A stretch of DNA of 64,000 nt from Stutzerimonas stutzeri (GTDB taxonomy: Bacteria > Pseudomonadota > Gammaproteobacteria > Pseudomonadales > Pseudomonadaceae), in contig DGLA01000010.1 of assembly GCA_002387205.1 (NCBI GenBank), forward strand, positions 62,438 to 126,437, in the 5' to 3' direction. Each line of letters starts with the position of its first letter. Position 1 is the first letter of the stretch. Shown in pieces: positions 8,591 through 18,013 of the stretch. The notes under the pieces were generated by a model. That model was not told the origin of the DNA, did not search any database, and worked only from the letters and a program-made list of their open reading frames with translations. Both the position numbers and the translations under genes were made by a program.

Positions 8591-10368
8591 TGAGACGCTC
8601 CGGTTGAGTCGCGCAAATACATCCTGGCCGTACGTGCCGGCAACCTGTCGGGCGTGCCGCTGCTTGCGTCACCGCTGCTGTGCAGCAGGCGTGCATTGCC
8701 TGGGGGCGTTACGGCCACCTCACTGGTGCCGAGATTCAGCTCCAGGCGCAGCTCGCTGCCGTCTCCCAGCTGCCAGCGAGCCAGAGCGGCGCCTTCACCA
8801 AGCGCCTCCGCACCGATGAACCGCGAGCCCTCCAGCCGAGGCACGATCTGGGCGTGCCGGAGCTGGAGCAGTTGCCGATACAGGGCAAGCCATTCGGCGT
8901 GTTCAGGCTCGTCGACCTTGCTGAAGTCGGGCTTCGAGGCTTCGTAGGTTTCCACCGCGTTCGGGTCGGGGATTCGCTCGCGGGTGTGTTCGTCGGCGAA
9001 TTCCGCAAATTCGGCGAACTCACCACGGCGGCCCTCACGAACGGCATCTGCCAGTTCGCCATGGTGACTGGTGAAGAACAGGAACGGCTCGCGCGCGCCC
9101 CATTCCTCACCCATGAACAGCAGCGGCACCATCGGAGAAAGCAGCAGCACCGTCGTCGCCGCTTTCAGTGCGTCAGCGGAGGTGAGGTTGATCAGGCGAT
9201 CGCCAAATGCCCGATTGCCGGTCTGGTCATGGTTCTGCAGGAACAGCACGAAGGCCGTGGGAGAGAGGTGGCTGCTGGGTTCACCGCGGGTCTCTCCGCG
9301 ACGATTCTGGTGCCCTTGATAGATGAAGCCTTCACCGAGGAAGCGCACCAGCTTGTTTGTCGAATCCTGGTGGTAGTCGCCGTAGTAGCCCTGGCTTTCA
9401 TCGGTGAGCAGGGTGTGCAGGATGTTATGGCCGTCATCGTCCCACTGGGCGGTGAAGTCCCGCTCCAGCAGGCTGGACAGGTTGTGCTCGTTTTCCAGCA
9501 CCAGATGTACATGACGACCGGGCTCGGTTTCGGCACGAACGCGCTCTGCCAGTTCGGGCAGGAAGGTGCGGTCCGGTATCGCGTGGACAGCATCCATGCG
9601 CAGCCCGTCGAAGCGATAGTCCATCAGCCACATCAGGGCGTTATCGATGAAGAAATCCCGTACTTCGCGACGGCGGAAATCGATTCCGTCGCCCCAGGGC
9701 GTCTGCTGATCGTGGCGGAAGAAATGCTTGGCATAGCGATGCAGGTAATTGCCGTCCGGCCCGAAGTGGTTGTACACGACATCGATGAACACCATCAGGC
9801 CAAGGCCATGGGCCGTATCGATCAGGTGCTTGAGCTGGTCCGGCGTGCCGTAGGATGCTTCCGGCGCATAGAGCAGGACGCCGTCGTAGCCCCAGTTACG
9901 GTCTCCAGGGAATTCGGCGAGCGGCATCAGTTCGATAGCGGTAACGCCAAGGTCAGCCAGAGCCTGTAGGCGCTGTTCGATCTGCGCATAGCCGCCATAG
10001 GCGCCGACATGCAATTCATAGAGAACCGTCTCGTGCCATGGGCGGCCCTGCCACTGCGGGTTACGCCACTGGTAGGCGGCCTGATCGACCACCACGCTCG
10101 GGTCATGTATGTCCTTCGACTGTGCGCGGGACGCGGGGTCCGGCACCTCTAGCTCATCATCGATAAGAAAGCTGTATTGCGTGCCGGCTCCGACATCGGC
10201 CTCGATGCTGTACCAGCCATCTTCACCTTCCTGCATGGGCAGCGTATCGCCATCGACTATAACCAGGCTGACGCTTTGCGCGTCTGGCGCCCAGAGCCTG
10301 AACCGGGTACGGAACTCATCCAGTAGCACCGGTCCGTGTTGCCCGTTGCGGGCAGGCCTATTCTGCAT
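8587..10368 (-). CDS. treZ: Malto-oligosyltrehalose trehalohydrolase TreZ
   Basis: 593 aa, GH13_10. TreZ releases free trehalose from maltooligosyl trehalose made by TreY. The N-terminal E-set/CBM48 domain (FRLWAPDAQSVSLVI, about 15-90) is followed by a barrel with VYNHFGPDGNYL, GLRMDAVHAI (Asp near 258), LENEHN (Glu near 290) and LQNHDQTGNR (Asp near 381). It lies 12 bp after glgA and overlaps malQ by 4 nt, so it is part of the same operon. Confidence 0.95.
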   Translation of the reverse strand: MQNRPARNGQHGPVLLDEFRTRFRLWAPDAQSVSLVIVDGDTLPMQEGEDGWYSIEADVGAGTQYSFLIDDELEVPDPASRAQSKDIHDPSVVVDQAAYQWRNPQWQGRPWHETVLYELHVGAYGGYAQIEQRLQALADLGVTAIELMPLAEFPGDRNWGYDGVLLYAPEASYGTPDQLKHLIDTAHGLGLMVFIDVVYNHFGPDGNYLHRYAKHFFRHDQQTPWGDGIDFRRREVRDFFIDNALMWLMDYRFDGLRMDAVHAIPDRTFLPELAERVRAETEPGRHVHLVLENEHNLSSLLERDFTAQWDDDGHNILHTLLTDESQGYYGDYHQDSTNKLVRFLGEGFIYQGHQNRRGETRGEPSSHLSPTAFVLFLQNHDQTGNRAFGDRLINLTSADALKAATTVLLLSPMVPLLFMGEEWGAREPFLFFTSHHGELADAVREGRRGEFAEFAEFADEHTRERIPDPNAVETYEASKPDFSKVDEPEHAEWLALYRQLLQLRHAQIVPRLEGSRFIGAEALGEGAALARWQLGDGSELRLELNLGTSEVAVTPPGNARLLHSSGDASSGTPDRLPARTARMYLRDSTGASQ

Positions 10369-10380
10369 TGATCAACCTCG

Positions 10381-11931
10381 TTAGATAGTGGCAAGGACCT
10401 CGCGTCGTCCGCCCAGGAGCTGCTGGTACAACCGGTCATAGGGTTCGATCGCGTGACGCCAGAAAAATCCCCCGCTCATGGCACGGCAGCGCATGGCGTT
10501 GAGCAAATGTGCATGCTGATGAACAGACAGGGCGCGCTCGACTGCGCTGCGGTAGCTGTCGACGGTGGCTTCGTTGAACAAAAATCCAGTGACGCCGTCA
10601 TCGATGCTGTCTGCCAGGCCACCGGTGCGGTGTGCGATCGGTAGCGATGCAAAGCGCTGGGCGTACATCTGGCTCAGACCGCAGGGTTCGTAGCGTGATG
10701 GCATGAGCAGGAAATCACTGCCGGCGAACAAACGCCGCGCGTCTGTTTCGTTGAAGCCAATATGTGCGCCAACGCGGCCAGGAAAGCGCTCTGCCAGACG
10801 CCGTACCTCGTCTTCGATGTGCGGATCGCCACGGCCGAGTATGGCCAGCTGGCCGCCGCGCTCGACGATGGTTTCGGCGACCGCGATGGTCAGGTCGATG
10901 CCTTTCTGGTGGACCAGGCGAGACACCACGGAGAACAGCGGGCCATTGCCGGCGTCCAGGCCGAAGAGTTCACGGACATGCGCGGCGTTGGCCTGCTTGC
11001 CGGACCAATCGTTTGGACCGAAGGGGCTGACCAGATGCGAACAGCTGCGCGGCTCCCAGCTTTCCTCGATGCCGTTGAGCAAGCCGGTGAGCAGGCCCTG
11101 GCGCGCCTTCATGCTGAGGAAACCTTCCATGCCGCAACCGAATTCCGGAGTGGTGATTTCCTTGGCGTAGGTCGCGCTGACCGTGGTGACGTGGTTGGCA
11201 TAGGCGAGGCCGGCCTTGAGCAGCGAAAGCGCGCCATAGAACTCCATGCGCTCCGGCCCGCAGGCCTCCAACGGAATTGCCAGCGAGCGTCGCAAGCTCA
11301 TGTCGATGTTGCCCTGGTACGCCAGGTTATGAATGGTGAAAACGCTTGGCGTGGTCAGACCGCGCCAGTGCATGTACGCAGGCGTCAGCCCGGTCGGCCA
11401 GTCATGCGCATGGACCAGATCAGGTGTCCAGCGAATCCCGGCGGTGGCGCCGGCAATGTCCGTGGCGGCCATGCACAGCCGCCCGAAACGAACCGGATTG
11501 TCCGGCCAGTCCTGCCCATGCTCGTCGCCGTAGGGTAGGCCGTCGCGCTCGTAGAGTTCCGGGCAGATCAGCACGTAGATGATCAGGCCGTCGGGCATGT
11601 CCAGCCTGCCGACCTTGCAGGCGGGCAGGTCGGCGTGAGACATCACGTTGCCGACAATGCGTATCGGCTGGCCGCACTGCATCACCTGGGTATAACCGGG
11701 AATCAGCACCCGTACGTCGTGCCGATCGCCCAGGGCGCGGGGCAGGGCGGCGGACACGTCAGCAAGTCCGCCGGTCTTCACCAGGTCGGTCAGCTCGGAT
11801 GTCACGAAGAGAATCTTTTTCTTTTCGTCCTGAGTGCTGCGCAATTGCAGCATCGGACGCTCGGTCGGCGGAGCCAGGCGTTGTGTGGTGTTCAAGCGGA
11901 CAGGCCGAGCGGTCACAGCAGCAATACTCAT
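10381..11931 (-). CDS. glgA: Glycogen (starch) synthase GlgA, GT5
   Basis: 516 aa from the ATG at 11931, preferred over the longer frame from 11982 because GGGGAG sits 8 nt upstream of it. GlgA elongates alpha-1,4-glucan from ADP-glucose. The N-terminal substrate loop reads KTGGLADV (canonical KxGGLxDV) near residue 42. The C-terminal nucleotide-binding domain has SRYEPCGLSQMYA with the paired Glu region, then RTGGLADSI. An N-terminal extension of about 35 residues precedes the Rossmann start ILFVTSEL, as in other pseudomonads. It is the first gene of the operon, and its promoter should lie in 11932-12231, shared with the divergent pncC-like gene. Confidence 0.94.
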   Translation of the reverse strand: MSIAAVTARPVRLNTTQRLAPPTERPMLQLRSTQDEKKKILFVTSELTDLVKTGGLADVSAALPRALGDRHDVRVLIPGYTQVMQCGQPIRIVGNVMSHADLPACKVGRLDMPDGLIIYVLICPELYERDGLPYGDEHGQDWPDNPVRFGRLCMAATDIAGATAGIRWTPDLVHAHDWPTGLTPAYMHWRGLTTPSVFTIHNLAYQGNIDMSLRRSLAIPLEACGPERMEFYGALSLLKAGLAYANHVTTVSATYAKEITTPEFGCGMEGFLSMKARQGLLTGLLNGIEESWEPRSCSHLVSPFGPNDWSGKQANAAHVRELFGLDAGNGPLFSVVSRLVHQKGIDLTIAVAETIVERGGQLAILGRGDPHIEDEVRRLAERFPGRVGAHIGFNETDARRLFAGSDFLLMPSRYEPCGLSQMYAQRFASLPIAHRTGGLADSIDDGVTGFLFNEATVDSYRSAVERALSVHQHAHLLNAMRCRAMSGGFFWRHAIEPYDRLYQQLLGGRREVLATI

Positions 11932-12231
11932 AAGTACATCTCCCCAAACGGCCGGCGCCTGCGCCAGGCCTGATGCGAGCACGTTTCTCCCACGCAGCGC
12001 CGATCAGAGCGCTGCAAACCATGAGCACGGCAAAACTGTTTTTTCTGTATTGGGCCCGCTTGTGGCGCGGTGTAGAGCTGCGCTGGCCCTACCTTGAAAA
12101 AAGACCGGGGCGCTGTGAAATAGTTCTCACCTTTGAGCGGATTCTGAGGGGCGGGAACTTTGGCTCCGGGCGTCCCCTCGGAAATCCCGATAAGACGATG
12201 TTTTTCCAAGCCCAGCGCCGGAGCCAAAGCC
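11932..12231. other. Divergent intergenic region between glgA and the CinA-like gene
   Basis: 300 bp without a convincing gene. It must carry the promoters of the minus-strand glycogen/trehalose operon and of the plus-strand gene at 12232. The middle is AT-richer, including a TTTTTTCTG run near 12040. I see no clear operator. Confidence 0.5.
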
Positions 12232-12732
12232 ATGCAAGACCTAGCTGAAATCGTGCGGTTTCTTCGTGACAAGCAGATGAAATTAACCACTGCCGAGTCC
12301 TGCACCTGTGGCCTTATGGCCTCACTGTTGGGCGATATCCCGGGATGTGGCCAGGCACTCGACAGTGGGTTCGTCGTCTACTCGCCCAAGGCGAAGAACC
12401 GTTTGCTGAATGTGAGTTTCGAAACCATCGAAACCTTTGGCCTGACCAGCGAGGAAGTCGCCACCGAAATGGCCGTCGGCGCGCTGAACGCCAGCGTTGC
12501 CGACATCGCCATTGCCAACACGGGAGTGGCCGACAACGACGAGGAAGACGCCGGCGGCACCCAGTGCTACGCCTATGCGCTGATGCAAGGCGAGCGCCAA
12601 GTCAGCGTCAGCGAGACCGTGCAATTCGAAGGCGATCGGGTAGAGATTCGCAAGCAGGCGGCACGCTACGGGCTAGAGCAGTTGCCTTTCCGATACGAAC
12701 AACTGCTAAGCAAGATGCGTGAAGCAGACTGA
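12232..12732 (+). CDS. CinA C-terminal domain protein, probable NMN amidohydrolase
   Basis: 166 aa, the stand-alone PncC-type CinA domain. The family deamidates nicotinamide mononucleotide to nicotinate mononucleotide in the pyridine nucleotide cycle. TAESCTCGLMASLL near residue 20 holds the catalytic Ser; the usual TGGL is TCGL here. The VYSPKAKNRLL segment and the IANTGVADND loop also fit. The ATG at 12232 has GGAG 8 nt upstream, whereas the longer frame from 12160 has no such site. GNTGxAxP-type loop residues are divergent (VADNDEEDAGG), so activity is likely but not certain. Confidence 0.8.
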   Translation: MQDLAEIVRFLRDKQMKLTTAESCTCGLMASLLGDIPGCGQALDSGFVVYSPKAKNRLLNVSFETIETFGLTSEEVATEMAVGALNASVADIAIANTGVADNDEEDAGGTQCYAYALMQGERQVSVSETVQFEGDRVEIRKQAARYGLEQLPFRYEQLLSKMREAD

Positions 12733-12820
12733 CAGCGAGCCCAATATTCAGGCTGTCGCTGCGCACCGAGAATTCGCAGCCGGGCAGGAGCGTGCGCCAT
12801 GATGCAGCGGTATCTGCGCT

Positions 12821-13888
12821 TCAGACCGGCGGCTGACGCTCCGGCTCGACATGCTCCGGCACCGACAGGTCGACGCTTGGCTTTCGCCCGACGCTGAGGT
12901 CGGCCCGTAGTTGCGGCAGGCAATGCGGGAACTGGCGTTGAATGAAGTTGATCAGCGCTTCACGCAGGTGGCAACGAAGGTCCCAGTTGCGCGATGAGTC
13001 AGGCGAACTCACCAGGACCCGCAACTGGATCGACTTTTCGCTCGTGTCGGTCACCTGCAGCACGATCACCCGTCCATCCCAGAGTTGCGGAACCTCCCCG
13101 CAAAGCCGGCGCAACTCTTCGCGCACTGGTTCCAGTGGCAGCGAGTAATCCACCCAGAGAAACACTGACCCGATGATGCTGGAGTTGCGTCGCGTCCAGT
13201 TCTGGAACGGCTTTTCGATGAAGTACTGCAGCGGAACGACCAGCCGGCGGTCGTCCCAGATACGCACCACCACGTAGGTTCCGGTGATTTCCTCGATGCG
13301 ACCCCACTCGTTTTCGACGATGACCACGTCGTCCAGTCGGATAGGCTGAGTGATCGCAATCTGCATCCCTGCGATGAGATTGGCCAGCACCGGCCGCGCT
13401 GCGAACCCCGCTGCCAGACCAGCCAGCCCGGCGGAGGCCAGCAGACTGGCGCCGAACTGGCGCGCAGCCGGGAAGGTCATCAGCATTCCTGCGGCGCCAA
13501 TCACCAGTATGAAGAAGCTCAGGGTTCGCAGCAGTACCCGTGACTGCGTCTGGATCTGCCGGGCACGAAGGTTGTCGCTGACATCGACCGGATTCTTCAG
13601 CCGTACCGCTTGCTCTACACCACGTAACAGACGCATGGCGAGCCACGTGAAGCAGCCGATCATGACCAGCGCGGTGAGGCGGCGGGCAAGGCTGATCAGC
13701 ATGAGATCGTCGTTGGCCGCCACCAGAACCGCCTGCAGTCCCAGCAGGGGAAGCAGGACCCGAATGGGTTTTTCCAGCTGCTCGGACACGGCTTTGGTGA
13801 ACAGGAAGCCACGCGCCAGACGCAACATCACCGCCGTCAACACCCGGCTGAACACGCTGAGCAACACGACCACCAGGGCGGAGGCCAA
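12821..13888 (-). CDS. Mechanosensitive ion channel, MscS family
   Basis: At least 355 aa. Several N-terminal membrane helices are followed by the pore helix region (GASLLASAGLAGLAAGFAAR) and the MscS beta domain (TGTYVVVRIWDDRRLVVPL, then NWTRRNSSIIG). The protein releases solutes on hypo-osmotic shock from the inner membrane. The TTG at 13888 is only the first standard start. The frame stays open about 22 codons further upstream (encoding IEILDPFLQWENYITEPG) to a strong AAAAGGAG at 13970-13963, so the real N-terminus is probably longer and may use a non-standard start codon near 13954-13945. Confidence 0.9.
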   Translation of the reverse strand: MASALVVVLLSVFSRVLTAVMLRLARGFLFTKAVSEQLEKPIRVLLPLLGLQAVLVAANDDLMLISLARRLTALVMIGCFTWLAMRLLRGVEQAVRLKNPVDVSDNLRARQIQTQSRVLLRTLSFFILVIGAAGMLMTFPAARQFGASLLASAGLAGLAAGFAARPVLANLIAGMQIAITQPIRLDDVVIVENEWGRIEEITGTYVVVRIWDDRRLVVPLQYFIEKPFQNWTRRNSSIIGSVFLWVDYSLPLEPVREELRRLCGEVPQLWDGRVIVLQVTDTSEKSIQLRVLVSSPDSSRNWDLRCHLREALINFIQRQFPHCLPQLRADLSVGRKPSVDLSVPEHVEPERQPPV

Positions 13889-14123
13889 GAGCGTGCGCAG
13901 CCCCGGCTCGGTGATGTAGTTTTCCCACTGCAGGAAGGGGTCCAGGATCTCGATAAGGCGGGCTCCTTTTCAACGTTGCATCAATGACTGGCAGCGCTCC
14001 TGCAAAGTTCATGGCAGCGTGCAGCCAGTCGGGTTTGCGGAACTCCCCGGACCCGACGTCTCTCCACATAGCAAGAGGGCAGCGAAATCGCCCGACTGAT
14101 ACCAAACCAGTGGGAGACAAGAC

Positions 14124-14654
14124 ATGCATAGCGCACAGACCGGCAACGATGTCCGTATCGAACGATTGATCGAATGGCTGCGCGACGCGCACGCCATGGA
14201 AGCCCAGGCCGAAACCATGCTGAGCAAGCAAGCCAGCCGCATCGAGCACTACCCTCAGCTCAAGGCCCGCATCGAGCAGCACATCACTGAAACGCAGAAC
14301 CAGGCCAAACTGATCGAAAGCTGTCTGCACCGTTACGACAAATCCTACTCAGGCTTCAAGGACCTGGGCGGCAAGATGACAGCCATGGGGCAGGCCATGG
14401 GCGGCATGATGGTCAACGACGAAATCGTCAAGGGTGCCCAGATGGGCTACGTCTTCGAGAACCTGGAAATCGCCTCCTACGAGATCCTCATTGCGGCGGC
14501 CAAGGCAGTAGGGGATACGGAGACAGCGGACATCTGCACCCGCATTCTTGGCGAGGAAGTGGCCATGGCCGAATGGATGCGCAGCCATCTCGCTGAGTTG
14601 ACCCAGGCCTACCTGACCCGTTCGGCCGAGCCGCATACCGAAGCCAAGCGCTAA
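14124..14654 (+). CDS. DUF892 ferritin-like protein (YciE/YciF type)
   Basis: 176 aa, all-helical, starting at an ATG with GGGAG 8 nt upstream. DUF892 proteins are four-helix ferritin-like bundles linked to stress responses. Glu and His positions suited to a di-iron site recur: HAMEAQAE near 23, IEQHITETQNQ near 51, and EILIAAAKAVGDTETADIC with EEVAMAEW in the C-terminal half. No signal peptide is seen, so it is cytoplasmic. It stands alone between the mechanosensitive channel and the DUF1652 gene, in line with a stress-induced single gene. Confidence 0.85.
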   Translation: MHSAQTGNDVRIERLIEWLRDAHAMEAQAETMLSKQASRIEHYPQLKARIEQHITETQNQAKLIESCLHRYDKSYSGFKDLGGKMTAMGQAMGGMMVNDEIVKGAQMGYVFENLEIASYEILIAAAKAVGDTETADICTRILGEEVAMAEWMRSHLAELTQAYLTRSAEPHTEAKR

Positions 14655-14696
14655 CCACCAGGCACCAGGGTCGCCTGACTGGCGCTGATGCAGCGC

Positions 14697-14975
14697 TCAG
14701 TCGGCAACCTTGTCGGCATTTGCCGCCACCGGCATGCCGCTGCGGGTTGCATAGAGCTCGAATCGCAGCTCCTGGGCAAGCCGAACAAGGTTGGCCGCAT
14801 CCCGGCACTGGTCATCGGTGATACCCAGTACGGTGAGTTCTTCGCCGTCGTCGTGCCCCTCATAGAGGCGAACGGTCAAGCGGCTGTCTTCTTGGGCATG
14901 ACAATCACAACGGAACGGGTGCAGGTGGTTACGAAGGATGTTCTCTATGGTGAGCAGTGGCAGACGTGTTGCCAT
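14697..14975 (-). CDS. DUF1652 family protein
   Basis: 92 aa from the ATG at 14975, chosen because GGGAGGAAGG sits directly upstream. The N-terminal half (IENILRNHLHPFRCDCHAQ...LTVRLYE) has the DUF1652 pattern, a short family almost confined to Pseudomonas and of unknown function. The start lies inside a longer frame of no merit. The gene is convergent with the DUF892 gene. Confidence 0.75.
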   Translation of the reverse strand: MATRLPLLTIENILRNHLHPFRCDCHAQEDSRLTVRLYEGHDDGEELTVLGITDDQCRDAANLVRLAQELRFELYATRSGMPVAANADKVAD

Positions 14976-15139
14976 GATCCTTCCTCCCGTCGTGTTGGCG
15001 CCTTGGAAAACCCGCCTCAGCCTGTGCTGAGTACGAGGTCGTACAAACGCTAGCAGGACCTGCCAGGATGTAAACACCTTGCGACCACCATCCGGCAGAT
15101 GAGCGGTTGTAACTTCAATCTTCCTATGGAGTCGCTGCC

Positions 15140-17710
15140 ATGGCCCTGGACGAATACAACCGCAAGCGCGACTTTTCCGCCACGCCCGAGCCAGGGGGCA
15201 ATGGGGAGGCACGCAAGCGCGGTAAGAGCCAGGCCCTTCAGTACTGCATCCAGAAACACGATGCGACTCGCCTGCACTATGACTTTCGGCTCGAGCTAGA
15301 TGGCACGCTGAAAAGCTGGGCTGTGCCGAAGGGCCCATCACTCGATCCGAAGGCGCGGCGCCTTGCCGTGCATGTCGAAGACCACCCGCTGGACTATGCG
15401 ACCTTCGAGGGCAGCATACCCAAAGGGCATTATGGTGCCGGCGATGTGATCGTCTGGGACCGGGGCGTCTGGATTCCCGAGGGTGACCCCCACGAGGGTT
15501 ACGCCAAAGGCAAGCTGAAGTTCAGCCTGGAAGGCGAAAAGCTCAGCGGCAGCTGGAACCTCGTCCGCACGCGGATGGAGGGTGGCAAGGAGCAGTGGTT
15601 CCTGATCAAGAGCAAGGATGAGGCCGCCCGGCCCGAGCAGGAATACGAGATCGTCAAGGAGCTGCCCGACAGCGTGCTCAGCGATCGGACGCTGATACCG
15701 CGAAAACGCGGCAAGGCAAAGCCTGAACCCGCCGTAAAATCGGTCGACACTCCTGCGCGCAAGCGCAGTCGCCAGGACGAGCCAAAGGTGACCCTTGCCG
15801 GTGCCAAGCGGGCTCCGTTGCCGGATAGCCTGAAGCCCCAACTGGCGACACTGGTCGAGTCCGTACCTGACGGCGATTGGCGGTACGAGATCAAGTTCGA
15901 CGGCTATCGCGTGATGGCGCGTATCGAGTCGGGCAAGGTTCAGCTCTTCACCCGCAACGGCCACGACTGGACGCAGAAAATGCCGCAACAGGCCGAGGCG
16001 CTGGCCGGCCTGGGCCTGGAGTCAGCCTGGCTCGACGGGGAGGTCGTGGTGCCCGATAAAGACGGCACGCCTGACTTCCAGGCGTTGCAGAACGCCTTCG
16101 AAGCCGGCCGCAGCGGCAGCATTCTCTACTACCTGTTCGACCTGCCTTATCTGAATGGAATGGACCTGCGCGATGTGACGCTGGAGGAGCGTCGGGCTGC
16201 GCTGCATCAGATCCTCGATTCCAGCCAGAACGAGAGCGAGCTGCTGCGTTTCTCCGCCGATTTCACCGAGCAGCCCGAAAGCATGCTCGAAAGCGCCTGC
16301 CAGATGAAACTCGAAGGATTGATCGGTAAACGCGCCGGAAGCACTTATGTGTCCCGACGCAGCAACAGCTGGGTAAAAATCAAGTGCAAGAACCGGCAGG
16401 AATTCGTCATCGTCGGCTATACCGACCCCAAGGGTGCACGTAGCGGCTTCGGCGCTTTGCTGCTGGGCCTGCACGACGAACAGGGCCATCTACGATACGC
16501 CGGCAAGGTCGGCACCGGCTTCAATCAGGCCACCTTGCAGAGCCTGCACGCCAAGCTGCAACCGCTGGAGATCGACAGGCCTGCCCTAGCGGAGGCGCCC
16601 CCCGCCGCGGATGTGCGTGGTGCGCATTGGCTGGCGCCCGAGCTGATGTGCGAAGTCGCCTATGCCGAAATGACCCGCCAGGGCGTGGTCCGCCATTCCG
16701 TATTCCATGGCTTGCGTTCGGACAAGCCCGCCGAGGCGATCACCCACGAACGCCCGGCGAAAGCGGCCAGGGCATCCAGGCCCGCGACAACCCGCCAGTC
16801 CGCGGCTGCATCATCGACCAGCGCCGCCAAGATCAAAATCTCCAATCCCGAGCGCGTCATCGACAAGTCCATCGGTGCAACCAAGATGGAGCTGGCCCGC
16901 TTCTATGCCGAAGTAGCTCCTTGGGCATTGCCCCACCTCAGGCAGCGCCCGTTGGCTCTGGTGCGCGCGCCGGAAGGCATTGACGGGGAGCTGTTCTTCC
17001 AGAAACACACCGAAAAGCTGAGCATTCCGCATATCACCCAGCTGGATACCGCGCTGTTTCCAAAGCACGCCGCACTGATGACGATCGACAACACCGAGGC
17101 GCTGATCAGTGCGGCACAGATGGGCACCATCGAACTGCACACTTGGAACGCTGTGGCGCCGGTCCTCGATCACCCCGATCGCTTCGTGCTGGACCTTGAC
17201 CCGGATCCGGCATTGCCGTGGAAACGCATGGTCGAGGCGACCCACCTGACCCAGACCCTGCTCGACGAAATCGGCCTGCAGTCGTTTCTCAAGACGAGCG
17301 GCGGCAAGGGGCTCCACATCATCGTTCCGCTCGAGCCGATCCATAGCTGGGCAGAGGTAAAAGCCTTCAGCCAGGGAATCGCGAAATACATGGCCCGGCT
17401 CATGCCACAACATTTCTCCGCCGTTAGCGGGCCCAAAAACCGGGTGGGTCGAATCTTTATCGACTACCTGCGCAACAGCCAGGGCGCGAGCACCGTGGCA
17501 GCCTATTCCGTTCGCGCTCGTGAAGGGCTTGCCGTTTCAGTGCCTATCCACAGAAGCGAGCTGGCCGATCTCAAGGGCGCGAACATCTGGACAATCCGCA
17601 ACCTTATGCCGCGGCTGGAGGAGCAGGGGGATGACGACCCCTGGGAGGGCATCGACACCTGCGAACAGATCATCACGGCCACCATGCTTGAACAGTTGGG
17701 GATGAAGTAG
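15140..17710 (+). CDS. ligD: ATP-dependent DNA ligase D (LigD)
   Basis: 856 aa, the multifunctional enzyme of bacterial non-homologous end joining, in the Pseudomonas order. The 3'-phosphoesterase (about 35-160; HDATRLHYDFRLELDG holds His/Asp ligands) comes first. The ATP-dependent ligase (about 220-530; adenylated Lys in EIKFDGYR near 250, GEVVVPD, EGLIGKR) follows. The primase-polymerase (about 565-850; DLDPDP near 688, SGGKGLHI near 718) is last. A Lys/Arg/Pro-rich linker joins the first two. GGAG lies 9 nt before the ATG. The Ku partner is not in this window. Confidence 0.96.
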   Translation: MALDEYNRKRDFSATPEPGGNGEARKRGKSQALQYCIQKHDATRLHYDFRLELDGTLKSWAVPKGPSLDPKARRLAVHVEDHPLDYATFEGSIPKGHYGAGDVIVWDRGVWIPEGDPHEGYAKGKLKFSLEGEKLSGSWNLVRTRMEGGKEQWFLIKSKDEAARPEQEYEIVKELPDSVLSDRTLIPRKRGKAKPEPAVKSVDTPARKRSRQDEPKVTLAGAKRAPLPDSLKPQLATLVESVPDGDWRYEIKFDGYRVMARIESGKVQLFTRNGHDWTQKMPQQAEALAGLGLESAWLDGEVVVPDKDGTPDFQALQNAFEAGRSGSILYYLFDLPYLNGMDLRDVTLEERRAALHQILDSSQNESELLRFSADFTEQPESMLESACQMKLEGLIGKRAGSTYVSRRSNSWVKIKCKNRQEFVIVGYTDPKGARSGFGALLLGLHDEQGHLRYAGKVGTGFNQATLQSLHAKLQPLEIDRPALAEAPPAADVRGAHWLAPELMCEVAYAEMTRQGVVRHSVFHGLRSDKPAEAITHERPAKAARASRPATTRQSAAASSTSAAKIKISNPERVIDKSIGATKMELARFYAEVAPWALPHLRQRPLALVRAPEGIDGELFFQKHTEKLSIPHITQLDTALFPKHAALMTIDNTEALISAAQMGTIELHTWNAVAPVLDHPDRFVLDLDPDPALPWKRMVEATHLTQTLLDEIGLQSFLKTSGGKGLHIIVPLEPIHSWAEVKAFSQGIAKYMARLMPQHFSAVSGPKNRVGRIFIDYLRNSQGASTVAAYSVRAREGLAVSVPIHRSELADLKGANIWTIRNLMPRLEEQGDDDPWEGIDTCEQIITATMLEQLGMK

Positions 17711-18013
17711 AAAAGCCGGAAGGATCGAGGCGGTGCCGGTACGGCAACCAGCGATGACCAGCCAGCTCAGTCGCCGGCCTCGAATGGAGGATTGATGGCC
17801 GGTGCGCAGCGCGCGTCCCGACTGATCGTCGCGTCATCGGAACATCCATCGCCCAGCCGGCTCCAACGCACAGCCCCCCTGTGAGAGTTACCCCTTGAGA
17901 ATCTGCAGTTCCCCTAGCGAGTGCCGGGCATGTGCGGCCATGTCTGCATTGCGTTCTATCTTTCCGTTAGCCAGAGGCAACAGCTTCCGGCGCGCAGGGG
18001 AGCGCAAACAGCC
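17711..18013. other. Intergenic region after ligD
   Basis: About 300 bp with no supported gene. It holds the ligD 3' end, a small TGCCG/CGGCA hairpin near 17735, and the leader of the next gene with GGGGAG about 10 nt before its start. Confidence 0.4.
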
